Shown: piece after piece, positions 1-5,408 of the stretch
Numbering within the stretch: position 1 is the first letter of the stretch
Layout: each line of letters begins with the position of its first letter
NCBI GenBank assembly: GCA_913009865.1
Contig: CAJVYK010000108.1
Span: 1-6,645 of the forward strand
Direction: 5' to 3'
DNA: 6,645 nt
Source: an uncultured bacterium
GTDB taxonomy: Bacteria > Planctomycetota > Phycisphaerae > Sedimentisphaerales > Anaerobacaceae
Translations under genes and position numbers: made by a program
The notes under the pieces: model-generated
Told to the model about the DNA's origin: nothing
Database searches by the model: none
Seen by the model: only the letters and a program-made list of their open reading frames with translations

Positions 1-592
1 CGGCTAAATATTTTATCTGCTCCACTGCGGCGAGAATGTTGCCCGGCTGAGCCTGGGCGTTCGGCACTTTAACCGGCAGAATAATAGGGTCGATGAACAG
101 CCGTTGTGCGTCAAAGCTTTTTTCCATCGCTTTTTGTACAATCTCCGCTGCTATCGCCACGCGGGTATCGGTGTCCTGGGGTACGCCGTTTTTGTCCATA
201 GTCAGAGCGATAATGCCCGCCTTCGGCCCGGCCTGCTCAGCCATTTCTATGTATTTATCCAGTATTTCTTCGTCAGATTTCTTATTCAACGGCGTGGAGT
301 TCAAAATAGCGCCGTTGTCAGCGTTAAGCACTTTTAGGCCGGCTGCAATGACGTCTGGTTTTTGTGAATCCAGGCACAGGGGAGTTGAGCAGGTTTCCTG
401 TATTGTTTCGACCAGCCATTGCATAGTGCCCAACTGGTCTGCCGCGGCGGTGCCGACATTTACATCCAGATAGTTTGCGCCGGCTTCGGTCTGCTTTTTG
501 GCCAGGTCCTGAATGATTTGTTTATTTTTATCCGCGATGGCCTGCTTGACATCGGTAAACATTCCGTTAATTCGTTCTCCAATTAGAATCAT
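1..592 (-). CDS. acsE: Methyltetrahydrofolate:corrinoid/iron-sulfur protein methyltransferase, N-terminal 197 residues (partial)
   Basis: Transfers the N5-methyl group of methyltetrahydrofolate to the cobalamin of the corrinoid iron-sulfur protein in the Wood-Ljungdahl pathway; cytoplasmic. The minus frame is open from the ATG at 592 to the left edge, so the C-terminus (about 65 residues, judging from the roughly 262-residue family) is missing. The pterin-binding TIM-barrel motifs are in order: start MILIGERINGMF, YLDVNVG at 41-47, LCLDS at 72-76 (Asp75, the pterin-binding Asp in the Moorella enzyme), LNST at 97-100, LTMDKNG at 130-136, DTDTR at 140-144 and FIDPIILP at 166-173. The later conserved pterin-binding Asn lies outside the window. 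The start is supported by a GAGG Shine-Dalgarno at 604-601, 8 nt upstream. It follows acsD on the same strand after a 79-nt gap, consistent with co-transcription with its substrate protein. A related MtgA/MtrH-like corrinoid methyltransferase is possible, but the acsD neighbour favours AcsE. Confidence 0.9.
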   Translation of the reverse strand, partial: MILIGERINGMFTDVKQAIADKNKQIIQDLAKKQTEAGANYLDVNVGTAAADQLGTMQWLVETIQETCSTPLCLDSQKPDVIAAGLKVLNADNGAILNSTPLNKKSDEEILDKYIEMAEQAGPKAGIIALTMDKNGVPQDTDTRVAIAAEIVQKAMEKSFDAQRLFIDPIILPVKVPNAQAQPGNILAAVEQIKYLA

Positions 593-607
593 AATAAGTA
601 CCTCATA

Positions 608-642
608 ATTGATTATTGATTATTGATTATTGATTATTGATT
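608..642. repeat. 7-bp tandem repeat, five copies (ATTGATT on +, AATCAAT on -)
   Basis: Five uninterrupted, identical copies of the heptamer ATTGATT lie in the acsD-acsE spacer, between the acsD stop at 672 and the acsE ribosome binding site near 604. It is AT-rich, and its 7-bp period does not match the helical repeat, so phased bending is unlikely. On the transcribed strand the copies read AATCAAT and contain no G, so the mRNA would be unstructured here just upstream of the acsE Shine-Dalgarno. The function is unknown. It could be a replication-slippage microsatellite or a spacer affecting acsE expression. Confidence 0.95.
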
Positions 643-671
643 TCACTTCGCTTTGTCGATTATCTCCTCTA

Positions 672-1631
672 TCAGACGGCCCATATCTGGTTGATGAAGT
701 TTTTGACCGCTGCTACCGCTCTCGGATGACGCATCCGAATTATGTCGGCGCCGGCCTGGAGCAGGCAGATGGCGGTAGTGGCCTCCCACATCGGGCCCCT
801 GTCTTCAACAGCTCCCCAGCCGGGAGCATCGGCAAGTTTGGCTTCTTTAACCCGCCAGGACTCGTAACCGACGTCACAGATTACCGGCATTGCCATCATT
901 TTATCGCCGCCGAGAGCGGCCTGCCGCTGACGCTCCTGGATTGAATAGGCATACTCAATGCCATAGCCCAATGCTCCCGTAGTCTGAAACGTTACTATAC
1001 GTTCGAGCGGAAAGCCCATATCGGAAACTAAAATGTTGACCTGCTTGGCAATATTGATATCCAGAGGAGCGCGGGTGATAAGCAGATGCCCGTCCGCCAG
1101 GGCAATAGCAGTCAGAGACTTGTAATTATCCTCTGCAACCGTGCCGATGAGGCAGTTTTCGCCTTTCGCAGCTTCGCTTACTTTGGGCATAACCTGATTA
1201 TCTTTTTCGTCGTTGCCGCAACCCCACAGAATAAGCGGAACACCTACGGCGCCAAGAACTTCACTGGTAACCCTGACAGCGTCAGACGCGTCTTTATCAC
1301 CCTTGTCGGGGTGGATACCGTCGAATTTCAGACAGATTAAATCCGCTCCGAATTCGTCCACACACTTTTTAGCCCAGTCGGCGGGACTTTCAAGTACATC
1401 TTTATAAGGCTCGGCCAAAACATCCGGCCAATCGTCCGGCCTGACGTCAAGCACATCCATAGCGATAACCGGCTTTTGGCCTGCATCGTCAATCGAGCCG
1501 CCATAAACAACATTACGCGCTCCGCCTACGGTTACTGTCGAACTGCGAGTGCCGCCGGCCTCCTTGGTCGCACCGAGTGTAACCTGCGTAACCGAGCCGA
1601 TAAAACTTTCCGCAATTTCAGGTACTGACAT
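672..1631 (-). CDS. acsD: Corrinoid iron-sulfur protein small subunit (acetyl-CoA decarbonylase/synthase delta subunit)
   Basis: Pairs with AcsC to form the corrinoid protein that carries the methyl group from AcsE to acetyl-CoA synthase; cytoplasmic, Wood-Ljungdahl pathway. The 319-residue length fits the family (about 310-325). It follows remembered Moorella AcsD along its whole length: LGATKEAGGTRS at 19-30, the TVTVGGA strand at 32-38, WAKKCVDEFGADLI at 86-99, VPLILWGCGN..EKD at 131-144, EDNYKSLTA at 167-175, PLDINIAKQVNIL at 189-201, ALGYGIEY at 220-227, MPVICDVGYESWR at 248-260, PGWG at 270-273 and LLQAGADI...MRHP at 290-303. The start is set by GGAGG at 1643-1639, 7 nt upstream. One oddity is that the family's Asp-Pro before the Gly-rich loop is Phe-Gln (residues 215-216). 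acsE follows downstream. The 98-nt AT-rich gap to the maturase gene upstream suggests a separate promoter, but I could not locate one convincingly. Confidence 0.95.
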   Translation of the reverse strand: MSVPEIAESFIGSVTQVTLGATKEAGGTRSSTVTVGGARNVVYGGSIDDAGQKPVIAMDVLDVRPDDWPDVLAEPYKDVLESPADWAKKCVDEFGADLICLKFDGIHPDKGDKDASDAVRVTSEVLGAVGVPLILWGCGNDEKDNQVMPKVSEAAKGENCLIGTVAEDNYKSLTAIALADGHLLITRAPLDINIAKQVNILVSDMGFPLERIVTFQTTGALGYGIEYAYSIQERQRQAALGGDKMMAMPVICDVGYESWRVKEAKLADAPGWGAVEDRGPMWEATTAICLLQAGADIIRMRHPRAVAAVKNFINQIWAV

Positions 1632-1637
1632 TTGAAA

Positions 1638-1644
1638 TCCTCCA
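1638..1644 (-). promoter_or_regulatory. Ribosome binding site of acsD
   Basis: TGGAGGA on the minus strand, with the GGAGG core ending 7 nt before the acsD ATG. It is the strongest Shine-Dalgarno of the minus-strand genes and fixes the start at 1631. Apart from this, the acsD leader (1632-1729) is AT-rich. I see no clear -35/-10 pair and no hairpin followed by a T-run that would end transcription from the maturase gene. Confidence 0.8.
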
Positions 1645-1729
1645 GAGGTTCTAAATTATTCAAATTTTTTAGGGTAAGAAAACGCTCAAGTATCATCATT
1701 TCTATTTTTTTTCGTATATTTATCATTTT

Positions 1730-2845
1730 TCAATTCTTTTGTCCAGCATAATTAGCGGCTATCTGCATAAATCTCGGCATTGCGTAATCAAAAAAGCGCT
1801 TATAGCCCTCGCAGAAATAGCTTTCCCGGCTGCTATGGTCGCCAAAAACAGTCCTGTCTTTCATACAGCCGCCGCGACAGACGGCAAGGTATCTGCAGAG
1901 AAGGCATTTATTGCAAAGTTTCTGCTTGGCCCGGGCAAAGGAACGCTTTTTACCGCCGGCGGCAAGTTTTTCTATCGGCGTTTCAAAAATGTTGCCCAGT
2001 CGCCATTTCGGCTCTACAAAAAAATCACAGCAGAAACAATCGCCGGTATGCTCAACTACAATATAAGAGCTGCACTGTTTATCAAATGTGCAAATCGTAT
2101 GCTTGCCGGCAGCGCAAAAAGATAGTATCGAGTTAAAGTTACGAATGCTCAGATTCTGCGGGCCGTAGTCGTACCAGCGGTCAAATAGCCTGCACAGGAA
2201 TTCGCCGTACTGATGCGGTGTGATTGAAAAATCCGCAATCCCGCCTGTTACAGAATCAGACTCAACACAGGGGATAAACTGCAAATACCTTGAGCCAATC
2301 TCGATGAGAAAATCAAATAACTCATCCGGATGCTCCACGTTTCTGTTGTTCAGCAGGGTAAGAGTGTTAAATTCAACCTTGTATTCTTTGCAGGACCCGA
2401 TAGCTCTGACTACTTTATCGAATGTGCCGGAGCCGGAATGGTCCAGGCGATAGTAATCGTGGAATTCTTTGGGGCCGTCAATGCTGACGCCGACAAGAAA
2501 TTTATTGTCGTGTAAAAACCGGCACCACTTCTCATCGAGTAGAATTGCGTTGGTCTGCAGGGCGTTGCTCACCTCCTGGCCGGCAGCGCCGTATTTTTTT
2601 TGTAACTCCACCGCTCTTTTATAAAAATCCAGCCCCATCAGCATAGGTTCCCCCCCCTGCCAGGCAAAACTGGAAACCGGAAAACCTAACTTCAGATAAT
2701 CTTTGACAAGCCGTTCGAGCACTTCATCGCTCATCCGCTGTCTGCCACGGCCGAGTTCAGGCGCTCTATGCCTGTAAAAACAGTATTTGCAATCAATATT
2801 GCAATCCGAGCCGGAAGGTTTAATTAAAAGAGTAAACGGTTGCAT
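1730..2845 (-). CDS. Anaerobic sulfatase-maturating enzyme (radical SAM/SPASM)
   Basis: Oxidises an active-site Cys or Ser of type I sulfatases to formylglycine without oxygen, using S-adenosylmethionine and three [4Fe-4S] clusters; cytoplasmic. The 371-residue protein aligns end to end with remembered Clostridium perfringens anSME. The radical SAM motif CxxxCxxC is C15/C19/C22, followed by the GGEP SAM-binding motif at 64-67, LQTN at 96-99 and SIDGPKEFHD at 121-130. All eight SPASM auxiliary-cluster cysteines are visible: C252, C258, C273, C314, C317, C323, C327 and C345. The proposed catalytic base, Asp274, follows C273. The ATG shares one base with the upstream gene's TAA (TAATG) and lacks a good Shine-Dalgarno, so translation is probably coupled. 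No sulfatase gene is in the window, so the substrate must lie elsewhere. Related maturases that act on other peptides cannot be fully excluded, but the match is close. Confidence 0.9.
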   Translation of the reverse strand: MQPFTLLIKPSGSDCNIDCKYCFYRHRAPELGRGRQRMSDEVLERLVKDYLKLGFPVSSFAWQGGEPMLMGLDFYKRAVELQKKYGAAGQEVSNALQTNAILLDEKWCRFLHDNKFLVGVSIDGPKEFHDYYRLDHSGSGTFDKVVRAIGSCKEYKVEFNTLTLLNNRNVEHPDELFDFLIEIGSRYLQFIPCVESDSVTGGIADFSITPHQYGEFLCRLFDRWYDYGPQNLSIRNFNSILSFCAAGKHTICTFDKQCSSYIVVEHTGDCFCCDFFVEPKWRLGNIFETPIEKLAAGGKKRSFARAKQKLCNKCLLCRYLAVCRGGCMKDRTVFGDHSSRESYFCEGYKRFFDYAMPRFMQIAANYAGQKN

Positions 2846-4083
2846 TATTTTTCAATCATTTTGTGCCTTTGCAGCCACCTCTGTACCCACCGCTCTGCCT
2901 GTTGTGATGTTTGCAATTTTCCCTCTAACTGGGCGATGTACATCTCATGGGCCAACTGCCCCAGAGCCGGTCCCGGAACCGCCCCTAATCGAATCAGGTC
3001 GTGGCCGTTGAGCAGAGGTGCAGGTTTTAATTCAATATCACCTAATGCCTTTATTCTTTTTTGTAATCTCATCAACGGTCTCAGGGCCGCCCTGCCACCG
3101 GAGCCGGCCTTTTGAATTGCCTCCTGCAGCTCGTAAAGGTCCCAAAAATACGGCTCGGCAAGTATCATTTTCAGTTCAGCTAAAGACATTTTCTCGTCGA
3201 GCAGTTTGCCCCTGTTGGTCAGTAAGAATTTTATATGCCTGTTTGCGTTTCTGCTAAGTTTCAAAACTCTAAGCTCAGTAAGTGCAAATTCTGTCGTGCA
3301 GCCGGCAAAAAGGCAGGCCAATACGAGGGAAAAATCAATTCTATTTCGTCTATTTCGCAGTTGACTGAGTACCTTAATTGCGAACTTTGCCTGCCCGACA
3401 GAGAGGCCCGGAAAAATCGCTTCAGCCAGTCCGCTTTTAACCAGCATTGACGCCCCTGCAGAGCGGTTGGGGTTAACTAAGATACCTTCCAACTCCATCG
3501 CAATGCGTTCACCGCTTATTTTGGCTATATTCTTTGCGTTGCTGCAAATTGCCGAGAAAGTCTTTTGCTCAATCGCAAAGCCGAGTTGAGTGGAAAACCG
3601 TATCGCCCGCAGCATCCGCAGATAATCCTCGCCAAACCGCTTTTCGGGCCTGCCGATAGTTCGCACCAGTTCTTTTTTGAGGTCAGCCCGTCCGTTGACA
3701 TAATCGATTACCTCTTTTTCGATAGGGTCGTAAAACATCCCGTTTATGGTAAAGTCTCTTCGGCCGGCGTCTTCAGCGGCACTGGTGAATTTAACGGCCG
3801 CAGGGTGCCTGCCGTCAGTGTAGCCGGTTTCGGTTCTGAATGTGGCAACTTCCACCTGCCTGCCCTCGTTCAGGACAATCACCACACCAAATTTGGCTCC
3901 GACCTTCAACGTGCGTTTAAATATCTTTATCACGTCTTTGGGCGCAGCGTCCGTAGCGACATCGTAGTCACTGGCGCGGCGGCCCAGCAGCATATCACGC
4001 ACACAGCCGCCGGCCAGCAATGCCTCGAAGCCATCCCGGCGTAATCGCTTAATTATTTTTATAGCTGCCTGCCTGTTTGTCAT
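2845..4083 (-). CDS. CCA tRNA nucleotidyltransferase / poly(A) polymerase family protein
   Basis: Class II nucleotidyltransferase that adds CCA, or A residues, to RNA 3' ends; cytoplasmic. Visible in the 412 residues: the nucleotide-binding GGCVRD at 25-30, the metal-binding Asp pair in SDYDVAT (D39, D41), EVATFR at 78-83, RRDFTINGM at 108-116, and the RNA- and base-binding helix YLRMLRAIRF at 154-163 followed by ERIAMEL. The C-terminal segment LLNGHDLIRLG...PGPALGQ at 357-376 is typical of CCA-adding enzymes, as is the Trp-rich end. Sequence alone does not reliably separate CCA-adding from poly(A)-adding members, but the C-terminal segment favours tRNA repair. The ATG at 4083 lies inside rsmD (35-nt overlap) with only a weak AGG upstream. 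The stop overlaps the maturase start by 1 nt. Expression is therefore probably coupled to rsmD. Confidence 0.9.
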   Translation of the reverse strand: MTNRQAAIKIIKRLRRDGFEALLAGGCVRDMLLGRRASDYDVATDAAPKDVIKIFKRTLKVGAKFGVVIVLNEGRQVEVATFRTETGYTDGRHPAAVKFTSAAEDAGRRDFTINGMFYDPIEKEVIDYVNGRADLKKELVRTIGRPEKRFGEDYLRMLRAIRFSTQLGFAIEQKTFSAICSNAKNIAKISGERIAMELEGILVNPNRSAGASMLVKSGLAEAIFPGLSVGQAKFAIKVLSQLRNRRNRIDFSLVLACLFAGCTTEFALTELRVLKLSRNANRHIKFLLTNRGKLLDEKMSLAELKMILAEPYFWDLYELQEAIQKAGSGGRAALRPLMRLQKRIKALGDIELKPAPLLNGHDLIRLGAVPGPALGQLAHEMYIAQLEGKLQTSQQAERWVQRWLQRHKMIEK

Positions 4084-4684
4084 TTATGCCTGTTTTCTTT
4101 AATATAGTTACGGCCATAGTGCCCCACCGGCGACGCTCTATTACTTTCAATTGTTCGTACCGGTCTAAAAGTTCTGTGCGGCGATGGGTTCTGACCACCA
4201 CGATTCCATCCGGAGTTAACTGCCGCTGTAACAAAGCTAACAGTCCGCTCAAAGGCGAACCGGCTTTGGTCTCTTTTGTGAGAGGGTACGGCGGGTCAAC
4301 GAAAACAATATCATACCCTTCGACTCCGCTCAGGGCAAGCTTTTGCTGGTCAAAATCAACTGGTGCGCCAACCCTGAAGGCATTAGCTCTTATAACCTTT
4401 GACTCTTTAAGAAAGCCGGCTTTTTCTATGTTCTTCTTCAGAATTGCAATAACTTCGGCGTCCCGCTCAACGAAAGTAACAAACGCCGCTGCTCTGCTGA
4501 GCGCCTCAAGCCCCAAAGAGCCGACACCGCTGAATAAATCAGCGACTCGCTTACCTTCCGGCAGGTCATATTTGTAAAGTACGCTGAAAAGCGACTCCTT
4601 AACCCGGTCGGTAATAGGCCGGGATACCCGCGTCTCAGGGCTAAGTAATTTCATTCCTCGTTTCGTACCGGCTATGATTCTCAT
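4049..4684 (-). CDS. rsmD: 16S rRNA (guanine(966)-N2)-methyltransferase RsmD
   Basis: SAM-dependent methylation of G966 in 16S rRNA during small-subunit assembly; cytoplasmic. I place the start at the ATG at 4684 because the family begins MRIIAG. The frame also allows a GTG at 4708 (eight residues longer) with a G-rich stretch just upstream, while the ATG has no clear Shine-Dalgarno, so the start is not settled. Motifs from the ATG (211 residues): RPITDRVKESLF at 22-33, SAM-binding DLFSGVGSLGLEALSR at 49-64, VERD at 72-75, and catalytic YDIVFVDPPY at 124-133. Just before the last motif the residues KLALSGVEG are encoded by a probable dispersed repeat (4316-4335), an in-frame addition. The last 35 nt overlap the nucleotidyltransferase gene. 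The Dabb gene ends 51 nt upstream. Confidence 0.9.
   Translation of the reverse strand: MRIIAGTKRGMKLLSPETRVSRPITDRVKESLFSVLYKYDLPEGKRVADLFSGVGSLGLEALSRAAAFVTFVERDAEVIAILKKNIEKAGFLKESKVIRANAFRVGAPVDFDQQKLALSGVEGYDIVFVDPPYPLTKETKAGSPLSGLLALLQRQLTPDGIVVVRTHRRTELLDRYEQLKVIERRRWGTMAVTILKKTGINDKQAGSYKNN
4316..4335. repeat. 20-bp imperfect-palindromic element inside rsmD
   Basis: The 20 bases begin CCCT and end AGGG, giving a 4-bp terminal inverted repeat around a largely asymmetric core (CCCTTCGACTCCGCTCAGGG on +). I remember near-identical elements (CCCTGAGCGAAGTCGAAGGG type) scattered through many environmental bacterial genomes, often read in frame as peptides such as LSEVEG. Here the minus strand encodes LSGVEG within RsmD. 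Only one copy is in this window, so its repeat nature rests on memory rather than on the sequence. Confidence 0.55.
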
Positions 4685-4735
4685 CTTAAGTTTTGAGCGC
4701 AAAGCCACCCTGCCGCCCCAAGGCCGCCGAGGCTG

Positions 4736-5140
4736 TTACTGCTTTGTCCAATAGTCAATCACAAGAACCTTATCGACATACCGGCCGAAAATTTTGCCGA
4801 ATTTCATGTGAGCCGGATGCGACAGATACGTTGCCCGGTCAGCTTCGCTAAGAAACGTTATTACAAAGCAGTGGGTAAAACCCTCGGAAAGATTCTCAGG
4901 GCTTACGTTAGTGCCCCACTCGTAATCGTATATCGCATCGATTTTGCCCGGCAGTGCAGCCATACCATTCTCGGTATCCTTTATCTGCTGTTTCGTGGTG
5001 CCGTCCTTGAACTTGAACAGCACAACGTGCCGCAGTACCCGTGCGGGTTTTTCCCCGGCGATACGTTCGGCCTTGTGGACGCTTGTACAGCCACTCAGGA
5101 TAATTGCCACAGCGGCCACACATAAAAAATTCCTGACCAT
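4736..5140 (-). CDS. Dabb-domain (stress-responsive alpha-beta barrel) lipoprotein
   Basis: Predicted envelope lipoprotein with a dimeric alpha-beta barrel domain; the substrate or ligand is unknown. Of the 134 residues, 1-17 form a signal peptide ending in the lipobox LSGC, with lipidated Cys18. The Dabb domain spans roughly 36-132: an RHVVLFKFKDG strand at 37-47, a helix with QQIKDTENGMAALPG, a YDYEWG strand, GFTHCFVITF at 88-96, HPAHMKF at 108-114 and the terminal VLVIDYW at 125-131. The frame is open upstream to an ATG at 5224, but I chose the ATG at 5140. It has GGAGG 9 nt upstream and puts the signal peptide at the N-terminus, whereas the longer form would bury it behind 28 basic, polar residues. 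It is divergent from the secreted redoxin gene and followed by rsmD. Many Dabb proteins are cytoplasmic, so the lipoprotein form is notable. Confidence 0.85.
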   Translation of the reverse strand: MVRNFLCVAAVAIILSGCTSVHKAERIAGEKPARVLRHVVLFKFKDGTTKQQIKDTENGMAALPGKIDAIYDYEWGTNVSPENLSEGFTHCFVITFLSEADRATYLSHPAHMKFGKIFGRYVDKVLVIDYWTKQ

Positions 5141-5149
5141 ATTTGATTG

Positions 5150-5154
5150 CCTCC
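5150..5154 (-). promoter_or_regulatory. Ribosome binding site that decides the Dabb lipoprotein start
   Basis: GGAGG on the minus strand, 9 nt before the ATG at 5140. No comparable site precedes the upstream in-frame ATG at 5224. The rest of the divergent intergenic region on this side (5155-5290) has no clear minus-strand promoter; TATAGG/TATAGT-like hexamers occur near 5183-5193 but lack a good -35 partner. Confidence 0.75.
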
Positions 5155-5297
5155 AGTAATTTTGTTGTTTGTTTGTCCTATTACTATACCTATACCGGCG
5201 AATGGATTTTATCAGCAAGTTCATCCGGCGTCCATCCCAAAATTTTCAGCAGCATTGCCGAGCCACCCTGTAAAGACAGCGAGGTTGCAAGACCGAT

Positions 5298-5326
5298 TTG
5301 AAAAACCTTTACGCTGCCTCTATAAA
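5298..5326 (+). promoter_or_regulatory. Sigma-70-like promoter of the redoxin gene
   Basis: TTGAAA (5298-5303) and TATAAA (5321-5326) are separated by exactly 17 bp, each matching the consensus at 5 of 6 bases. A perfect TATAAT at 5330-5335 is an alternative -10, with a weaker TTTACG -35 at 5308-5313 and a 16-bp spacer. Either would give a leader of about 65-75 nt before the ATG at 5409. Predicted from sequence only. Confidence 0.55.
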
Positions 5327-5330
5327 GGTT
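5304..5330. promoter_or_regulatory. 8-bp perfect inverted repeat overlapping the promoter (possible operator)
   Basis: AACCTTTA (5304-5311) and TAAAGGTT (5323-5330) are perfect reverse complements separated by 11 bp. The dyad covers the spacer and the -10 of the best promoter, a position where a bound dimeric repressor would block RNA polymerase. No T-run follows, so it is not an intrinsic terminator. It could also be a chance palindrome. Confidence 0.4.
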
Positions 5331-5348
5331 ATAATCTGGAAGCCAGGT

Positions 5349-5363
5349 TGACAGTGTTTGTCA
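5349..5363. promoter_or_regulatory. Small dyad TGACA-N5-TGTCA in the redoxin leader
   Basis: A perfect 5-bp inverted repeat with a 5-bp centre lies between the predicted promoter and the redoxin ATG. TTGACA at 5348-5353 looks like a consensus -35, but nothing resembling a -10 sits 16-18 bp downstream, so I read it as a possible operator half-site pair or a small RNA hairpin. It is weak because five-base arms are common by chance. Confidence 0.25.
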
Positions 5364-5408
5364 GTGGTGCTCGGAAAAACACTCATACAACACTGAAAGG
5401 ATGGGATA

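Noticed and set aside
93..473. Plus-strand 126-codon open frame at the left edge
   Set aside because: It is antisense to acsE, whose minus-strand frame encodes all the pterin-binding motifs.
608..642. Tandem heptamer as a CRISPR array or origin iterons
   Set aside because: There are no spacers between units, the unit is far too short for CRISPR, and no replication initiator gene or DnaA-type boxes are nearby.
1532..1726. Minus-strand 64-codon frame starting in the acsD leader
   Set aside because: It overlaps the conserved acsD N-terminus in another frame and turns into low-complexity Arg/Leu sequence. No domain or ribosome binding site was seen.
3565..4044. Plus-strand 159-codon open frame
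   Set aside because: Shadow of the nucleotidyltransferase gene, whose GGCVRD, DYD and RRDFTIN motifs lie on the opposite strand here.
4709..4735. GC-rich stretch between the Dabb gene and rsmD as a terminator
   Set aside because: It can form only short, imperfect GC pairings and has no T-run on the transcribed strand. It may instead serve the alternative GTG start of rsmD.
5141..5224. 28-residue N-terminal extension of the Dabb lipoprotein from an ATG at 5224
   Set aside because: It has no ribosome binding site and would place the signal peptide and lipobox internally; the ATG at 5140 has GGAGG at the right distance.
5300..5335. Hairpin at the redoxin promoter as a terminator or riboswitch
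   Set aside because: The 8-bp stem has an 11-nt loop, no T-run and no surrounding conserved multi-stem structure, and it coincides with promoter hexamers.
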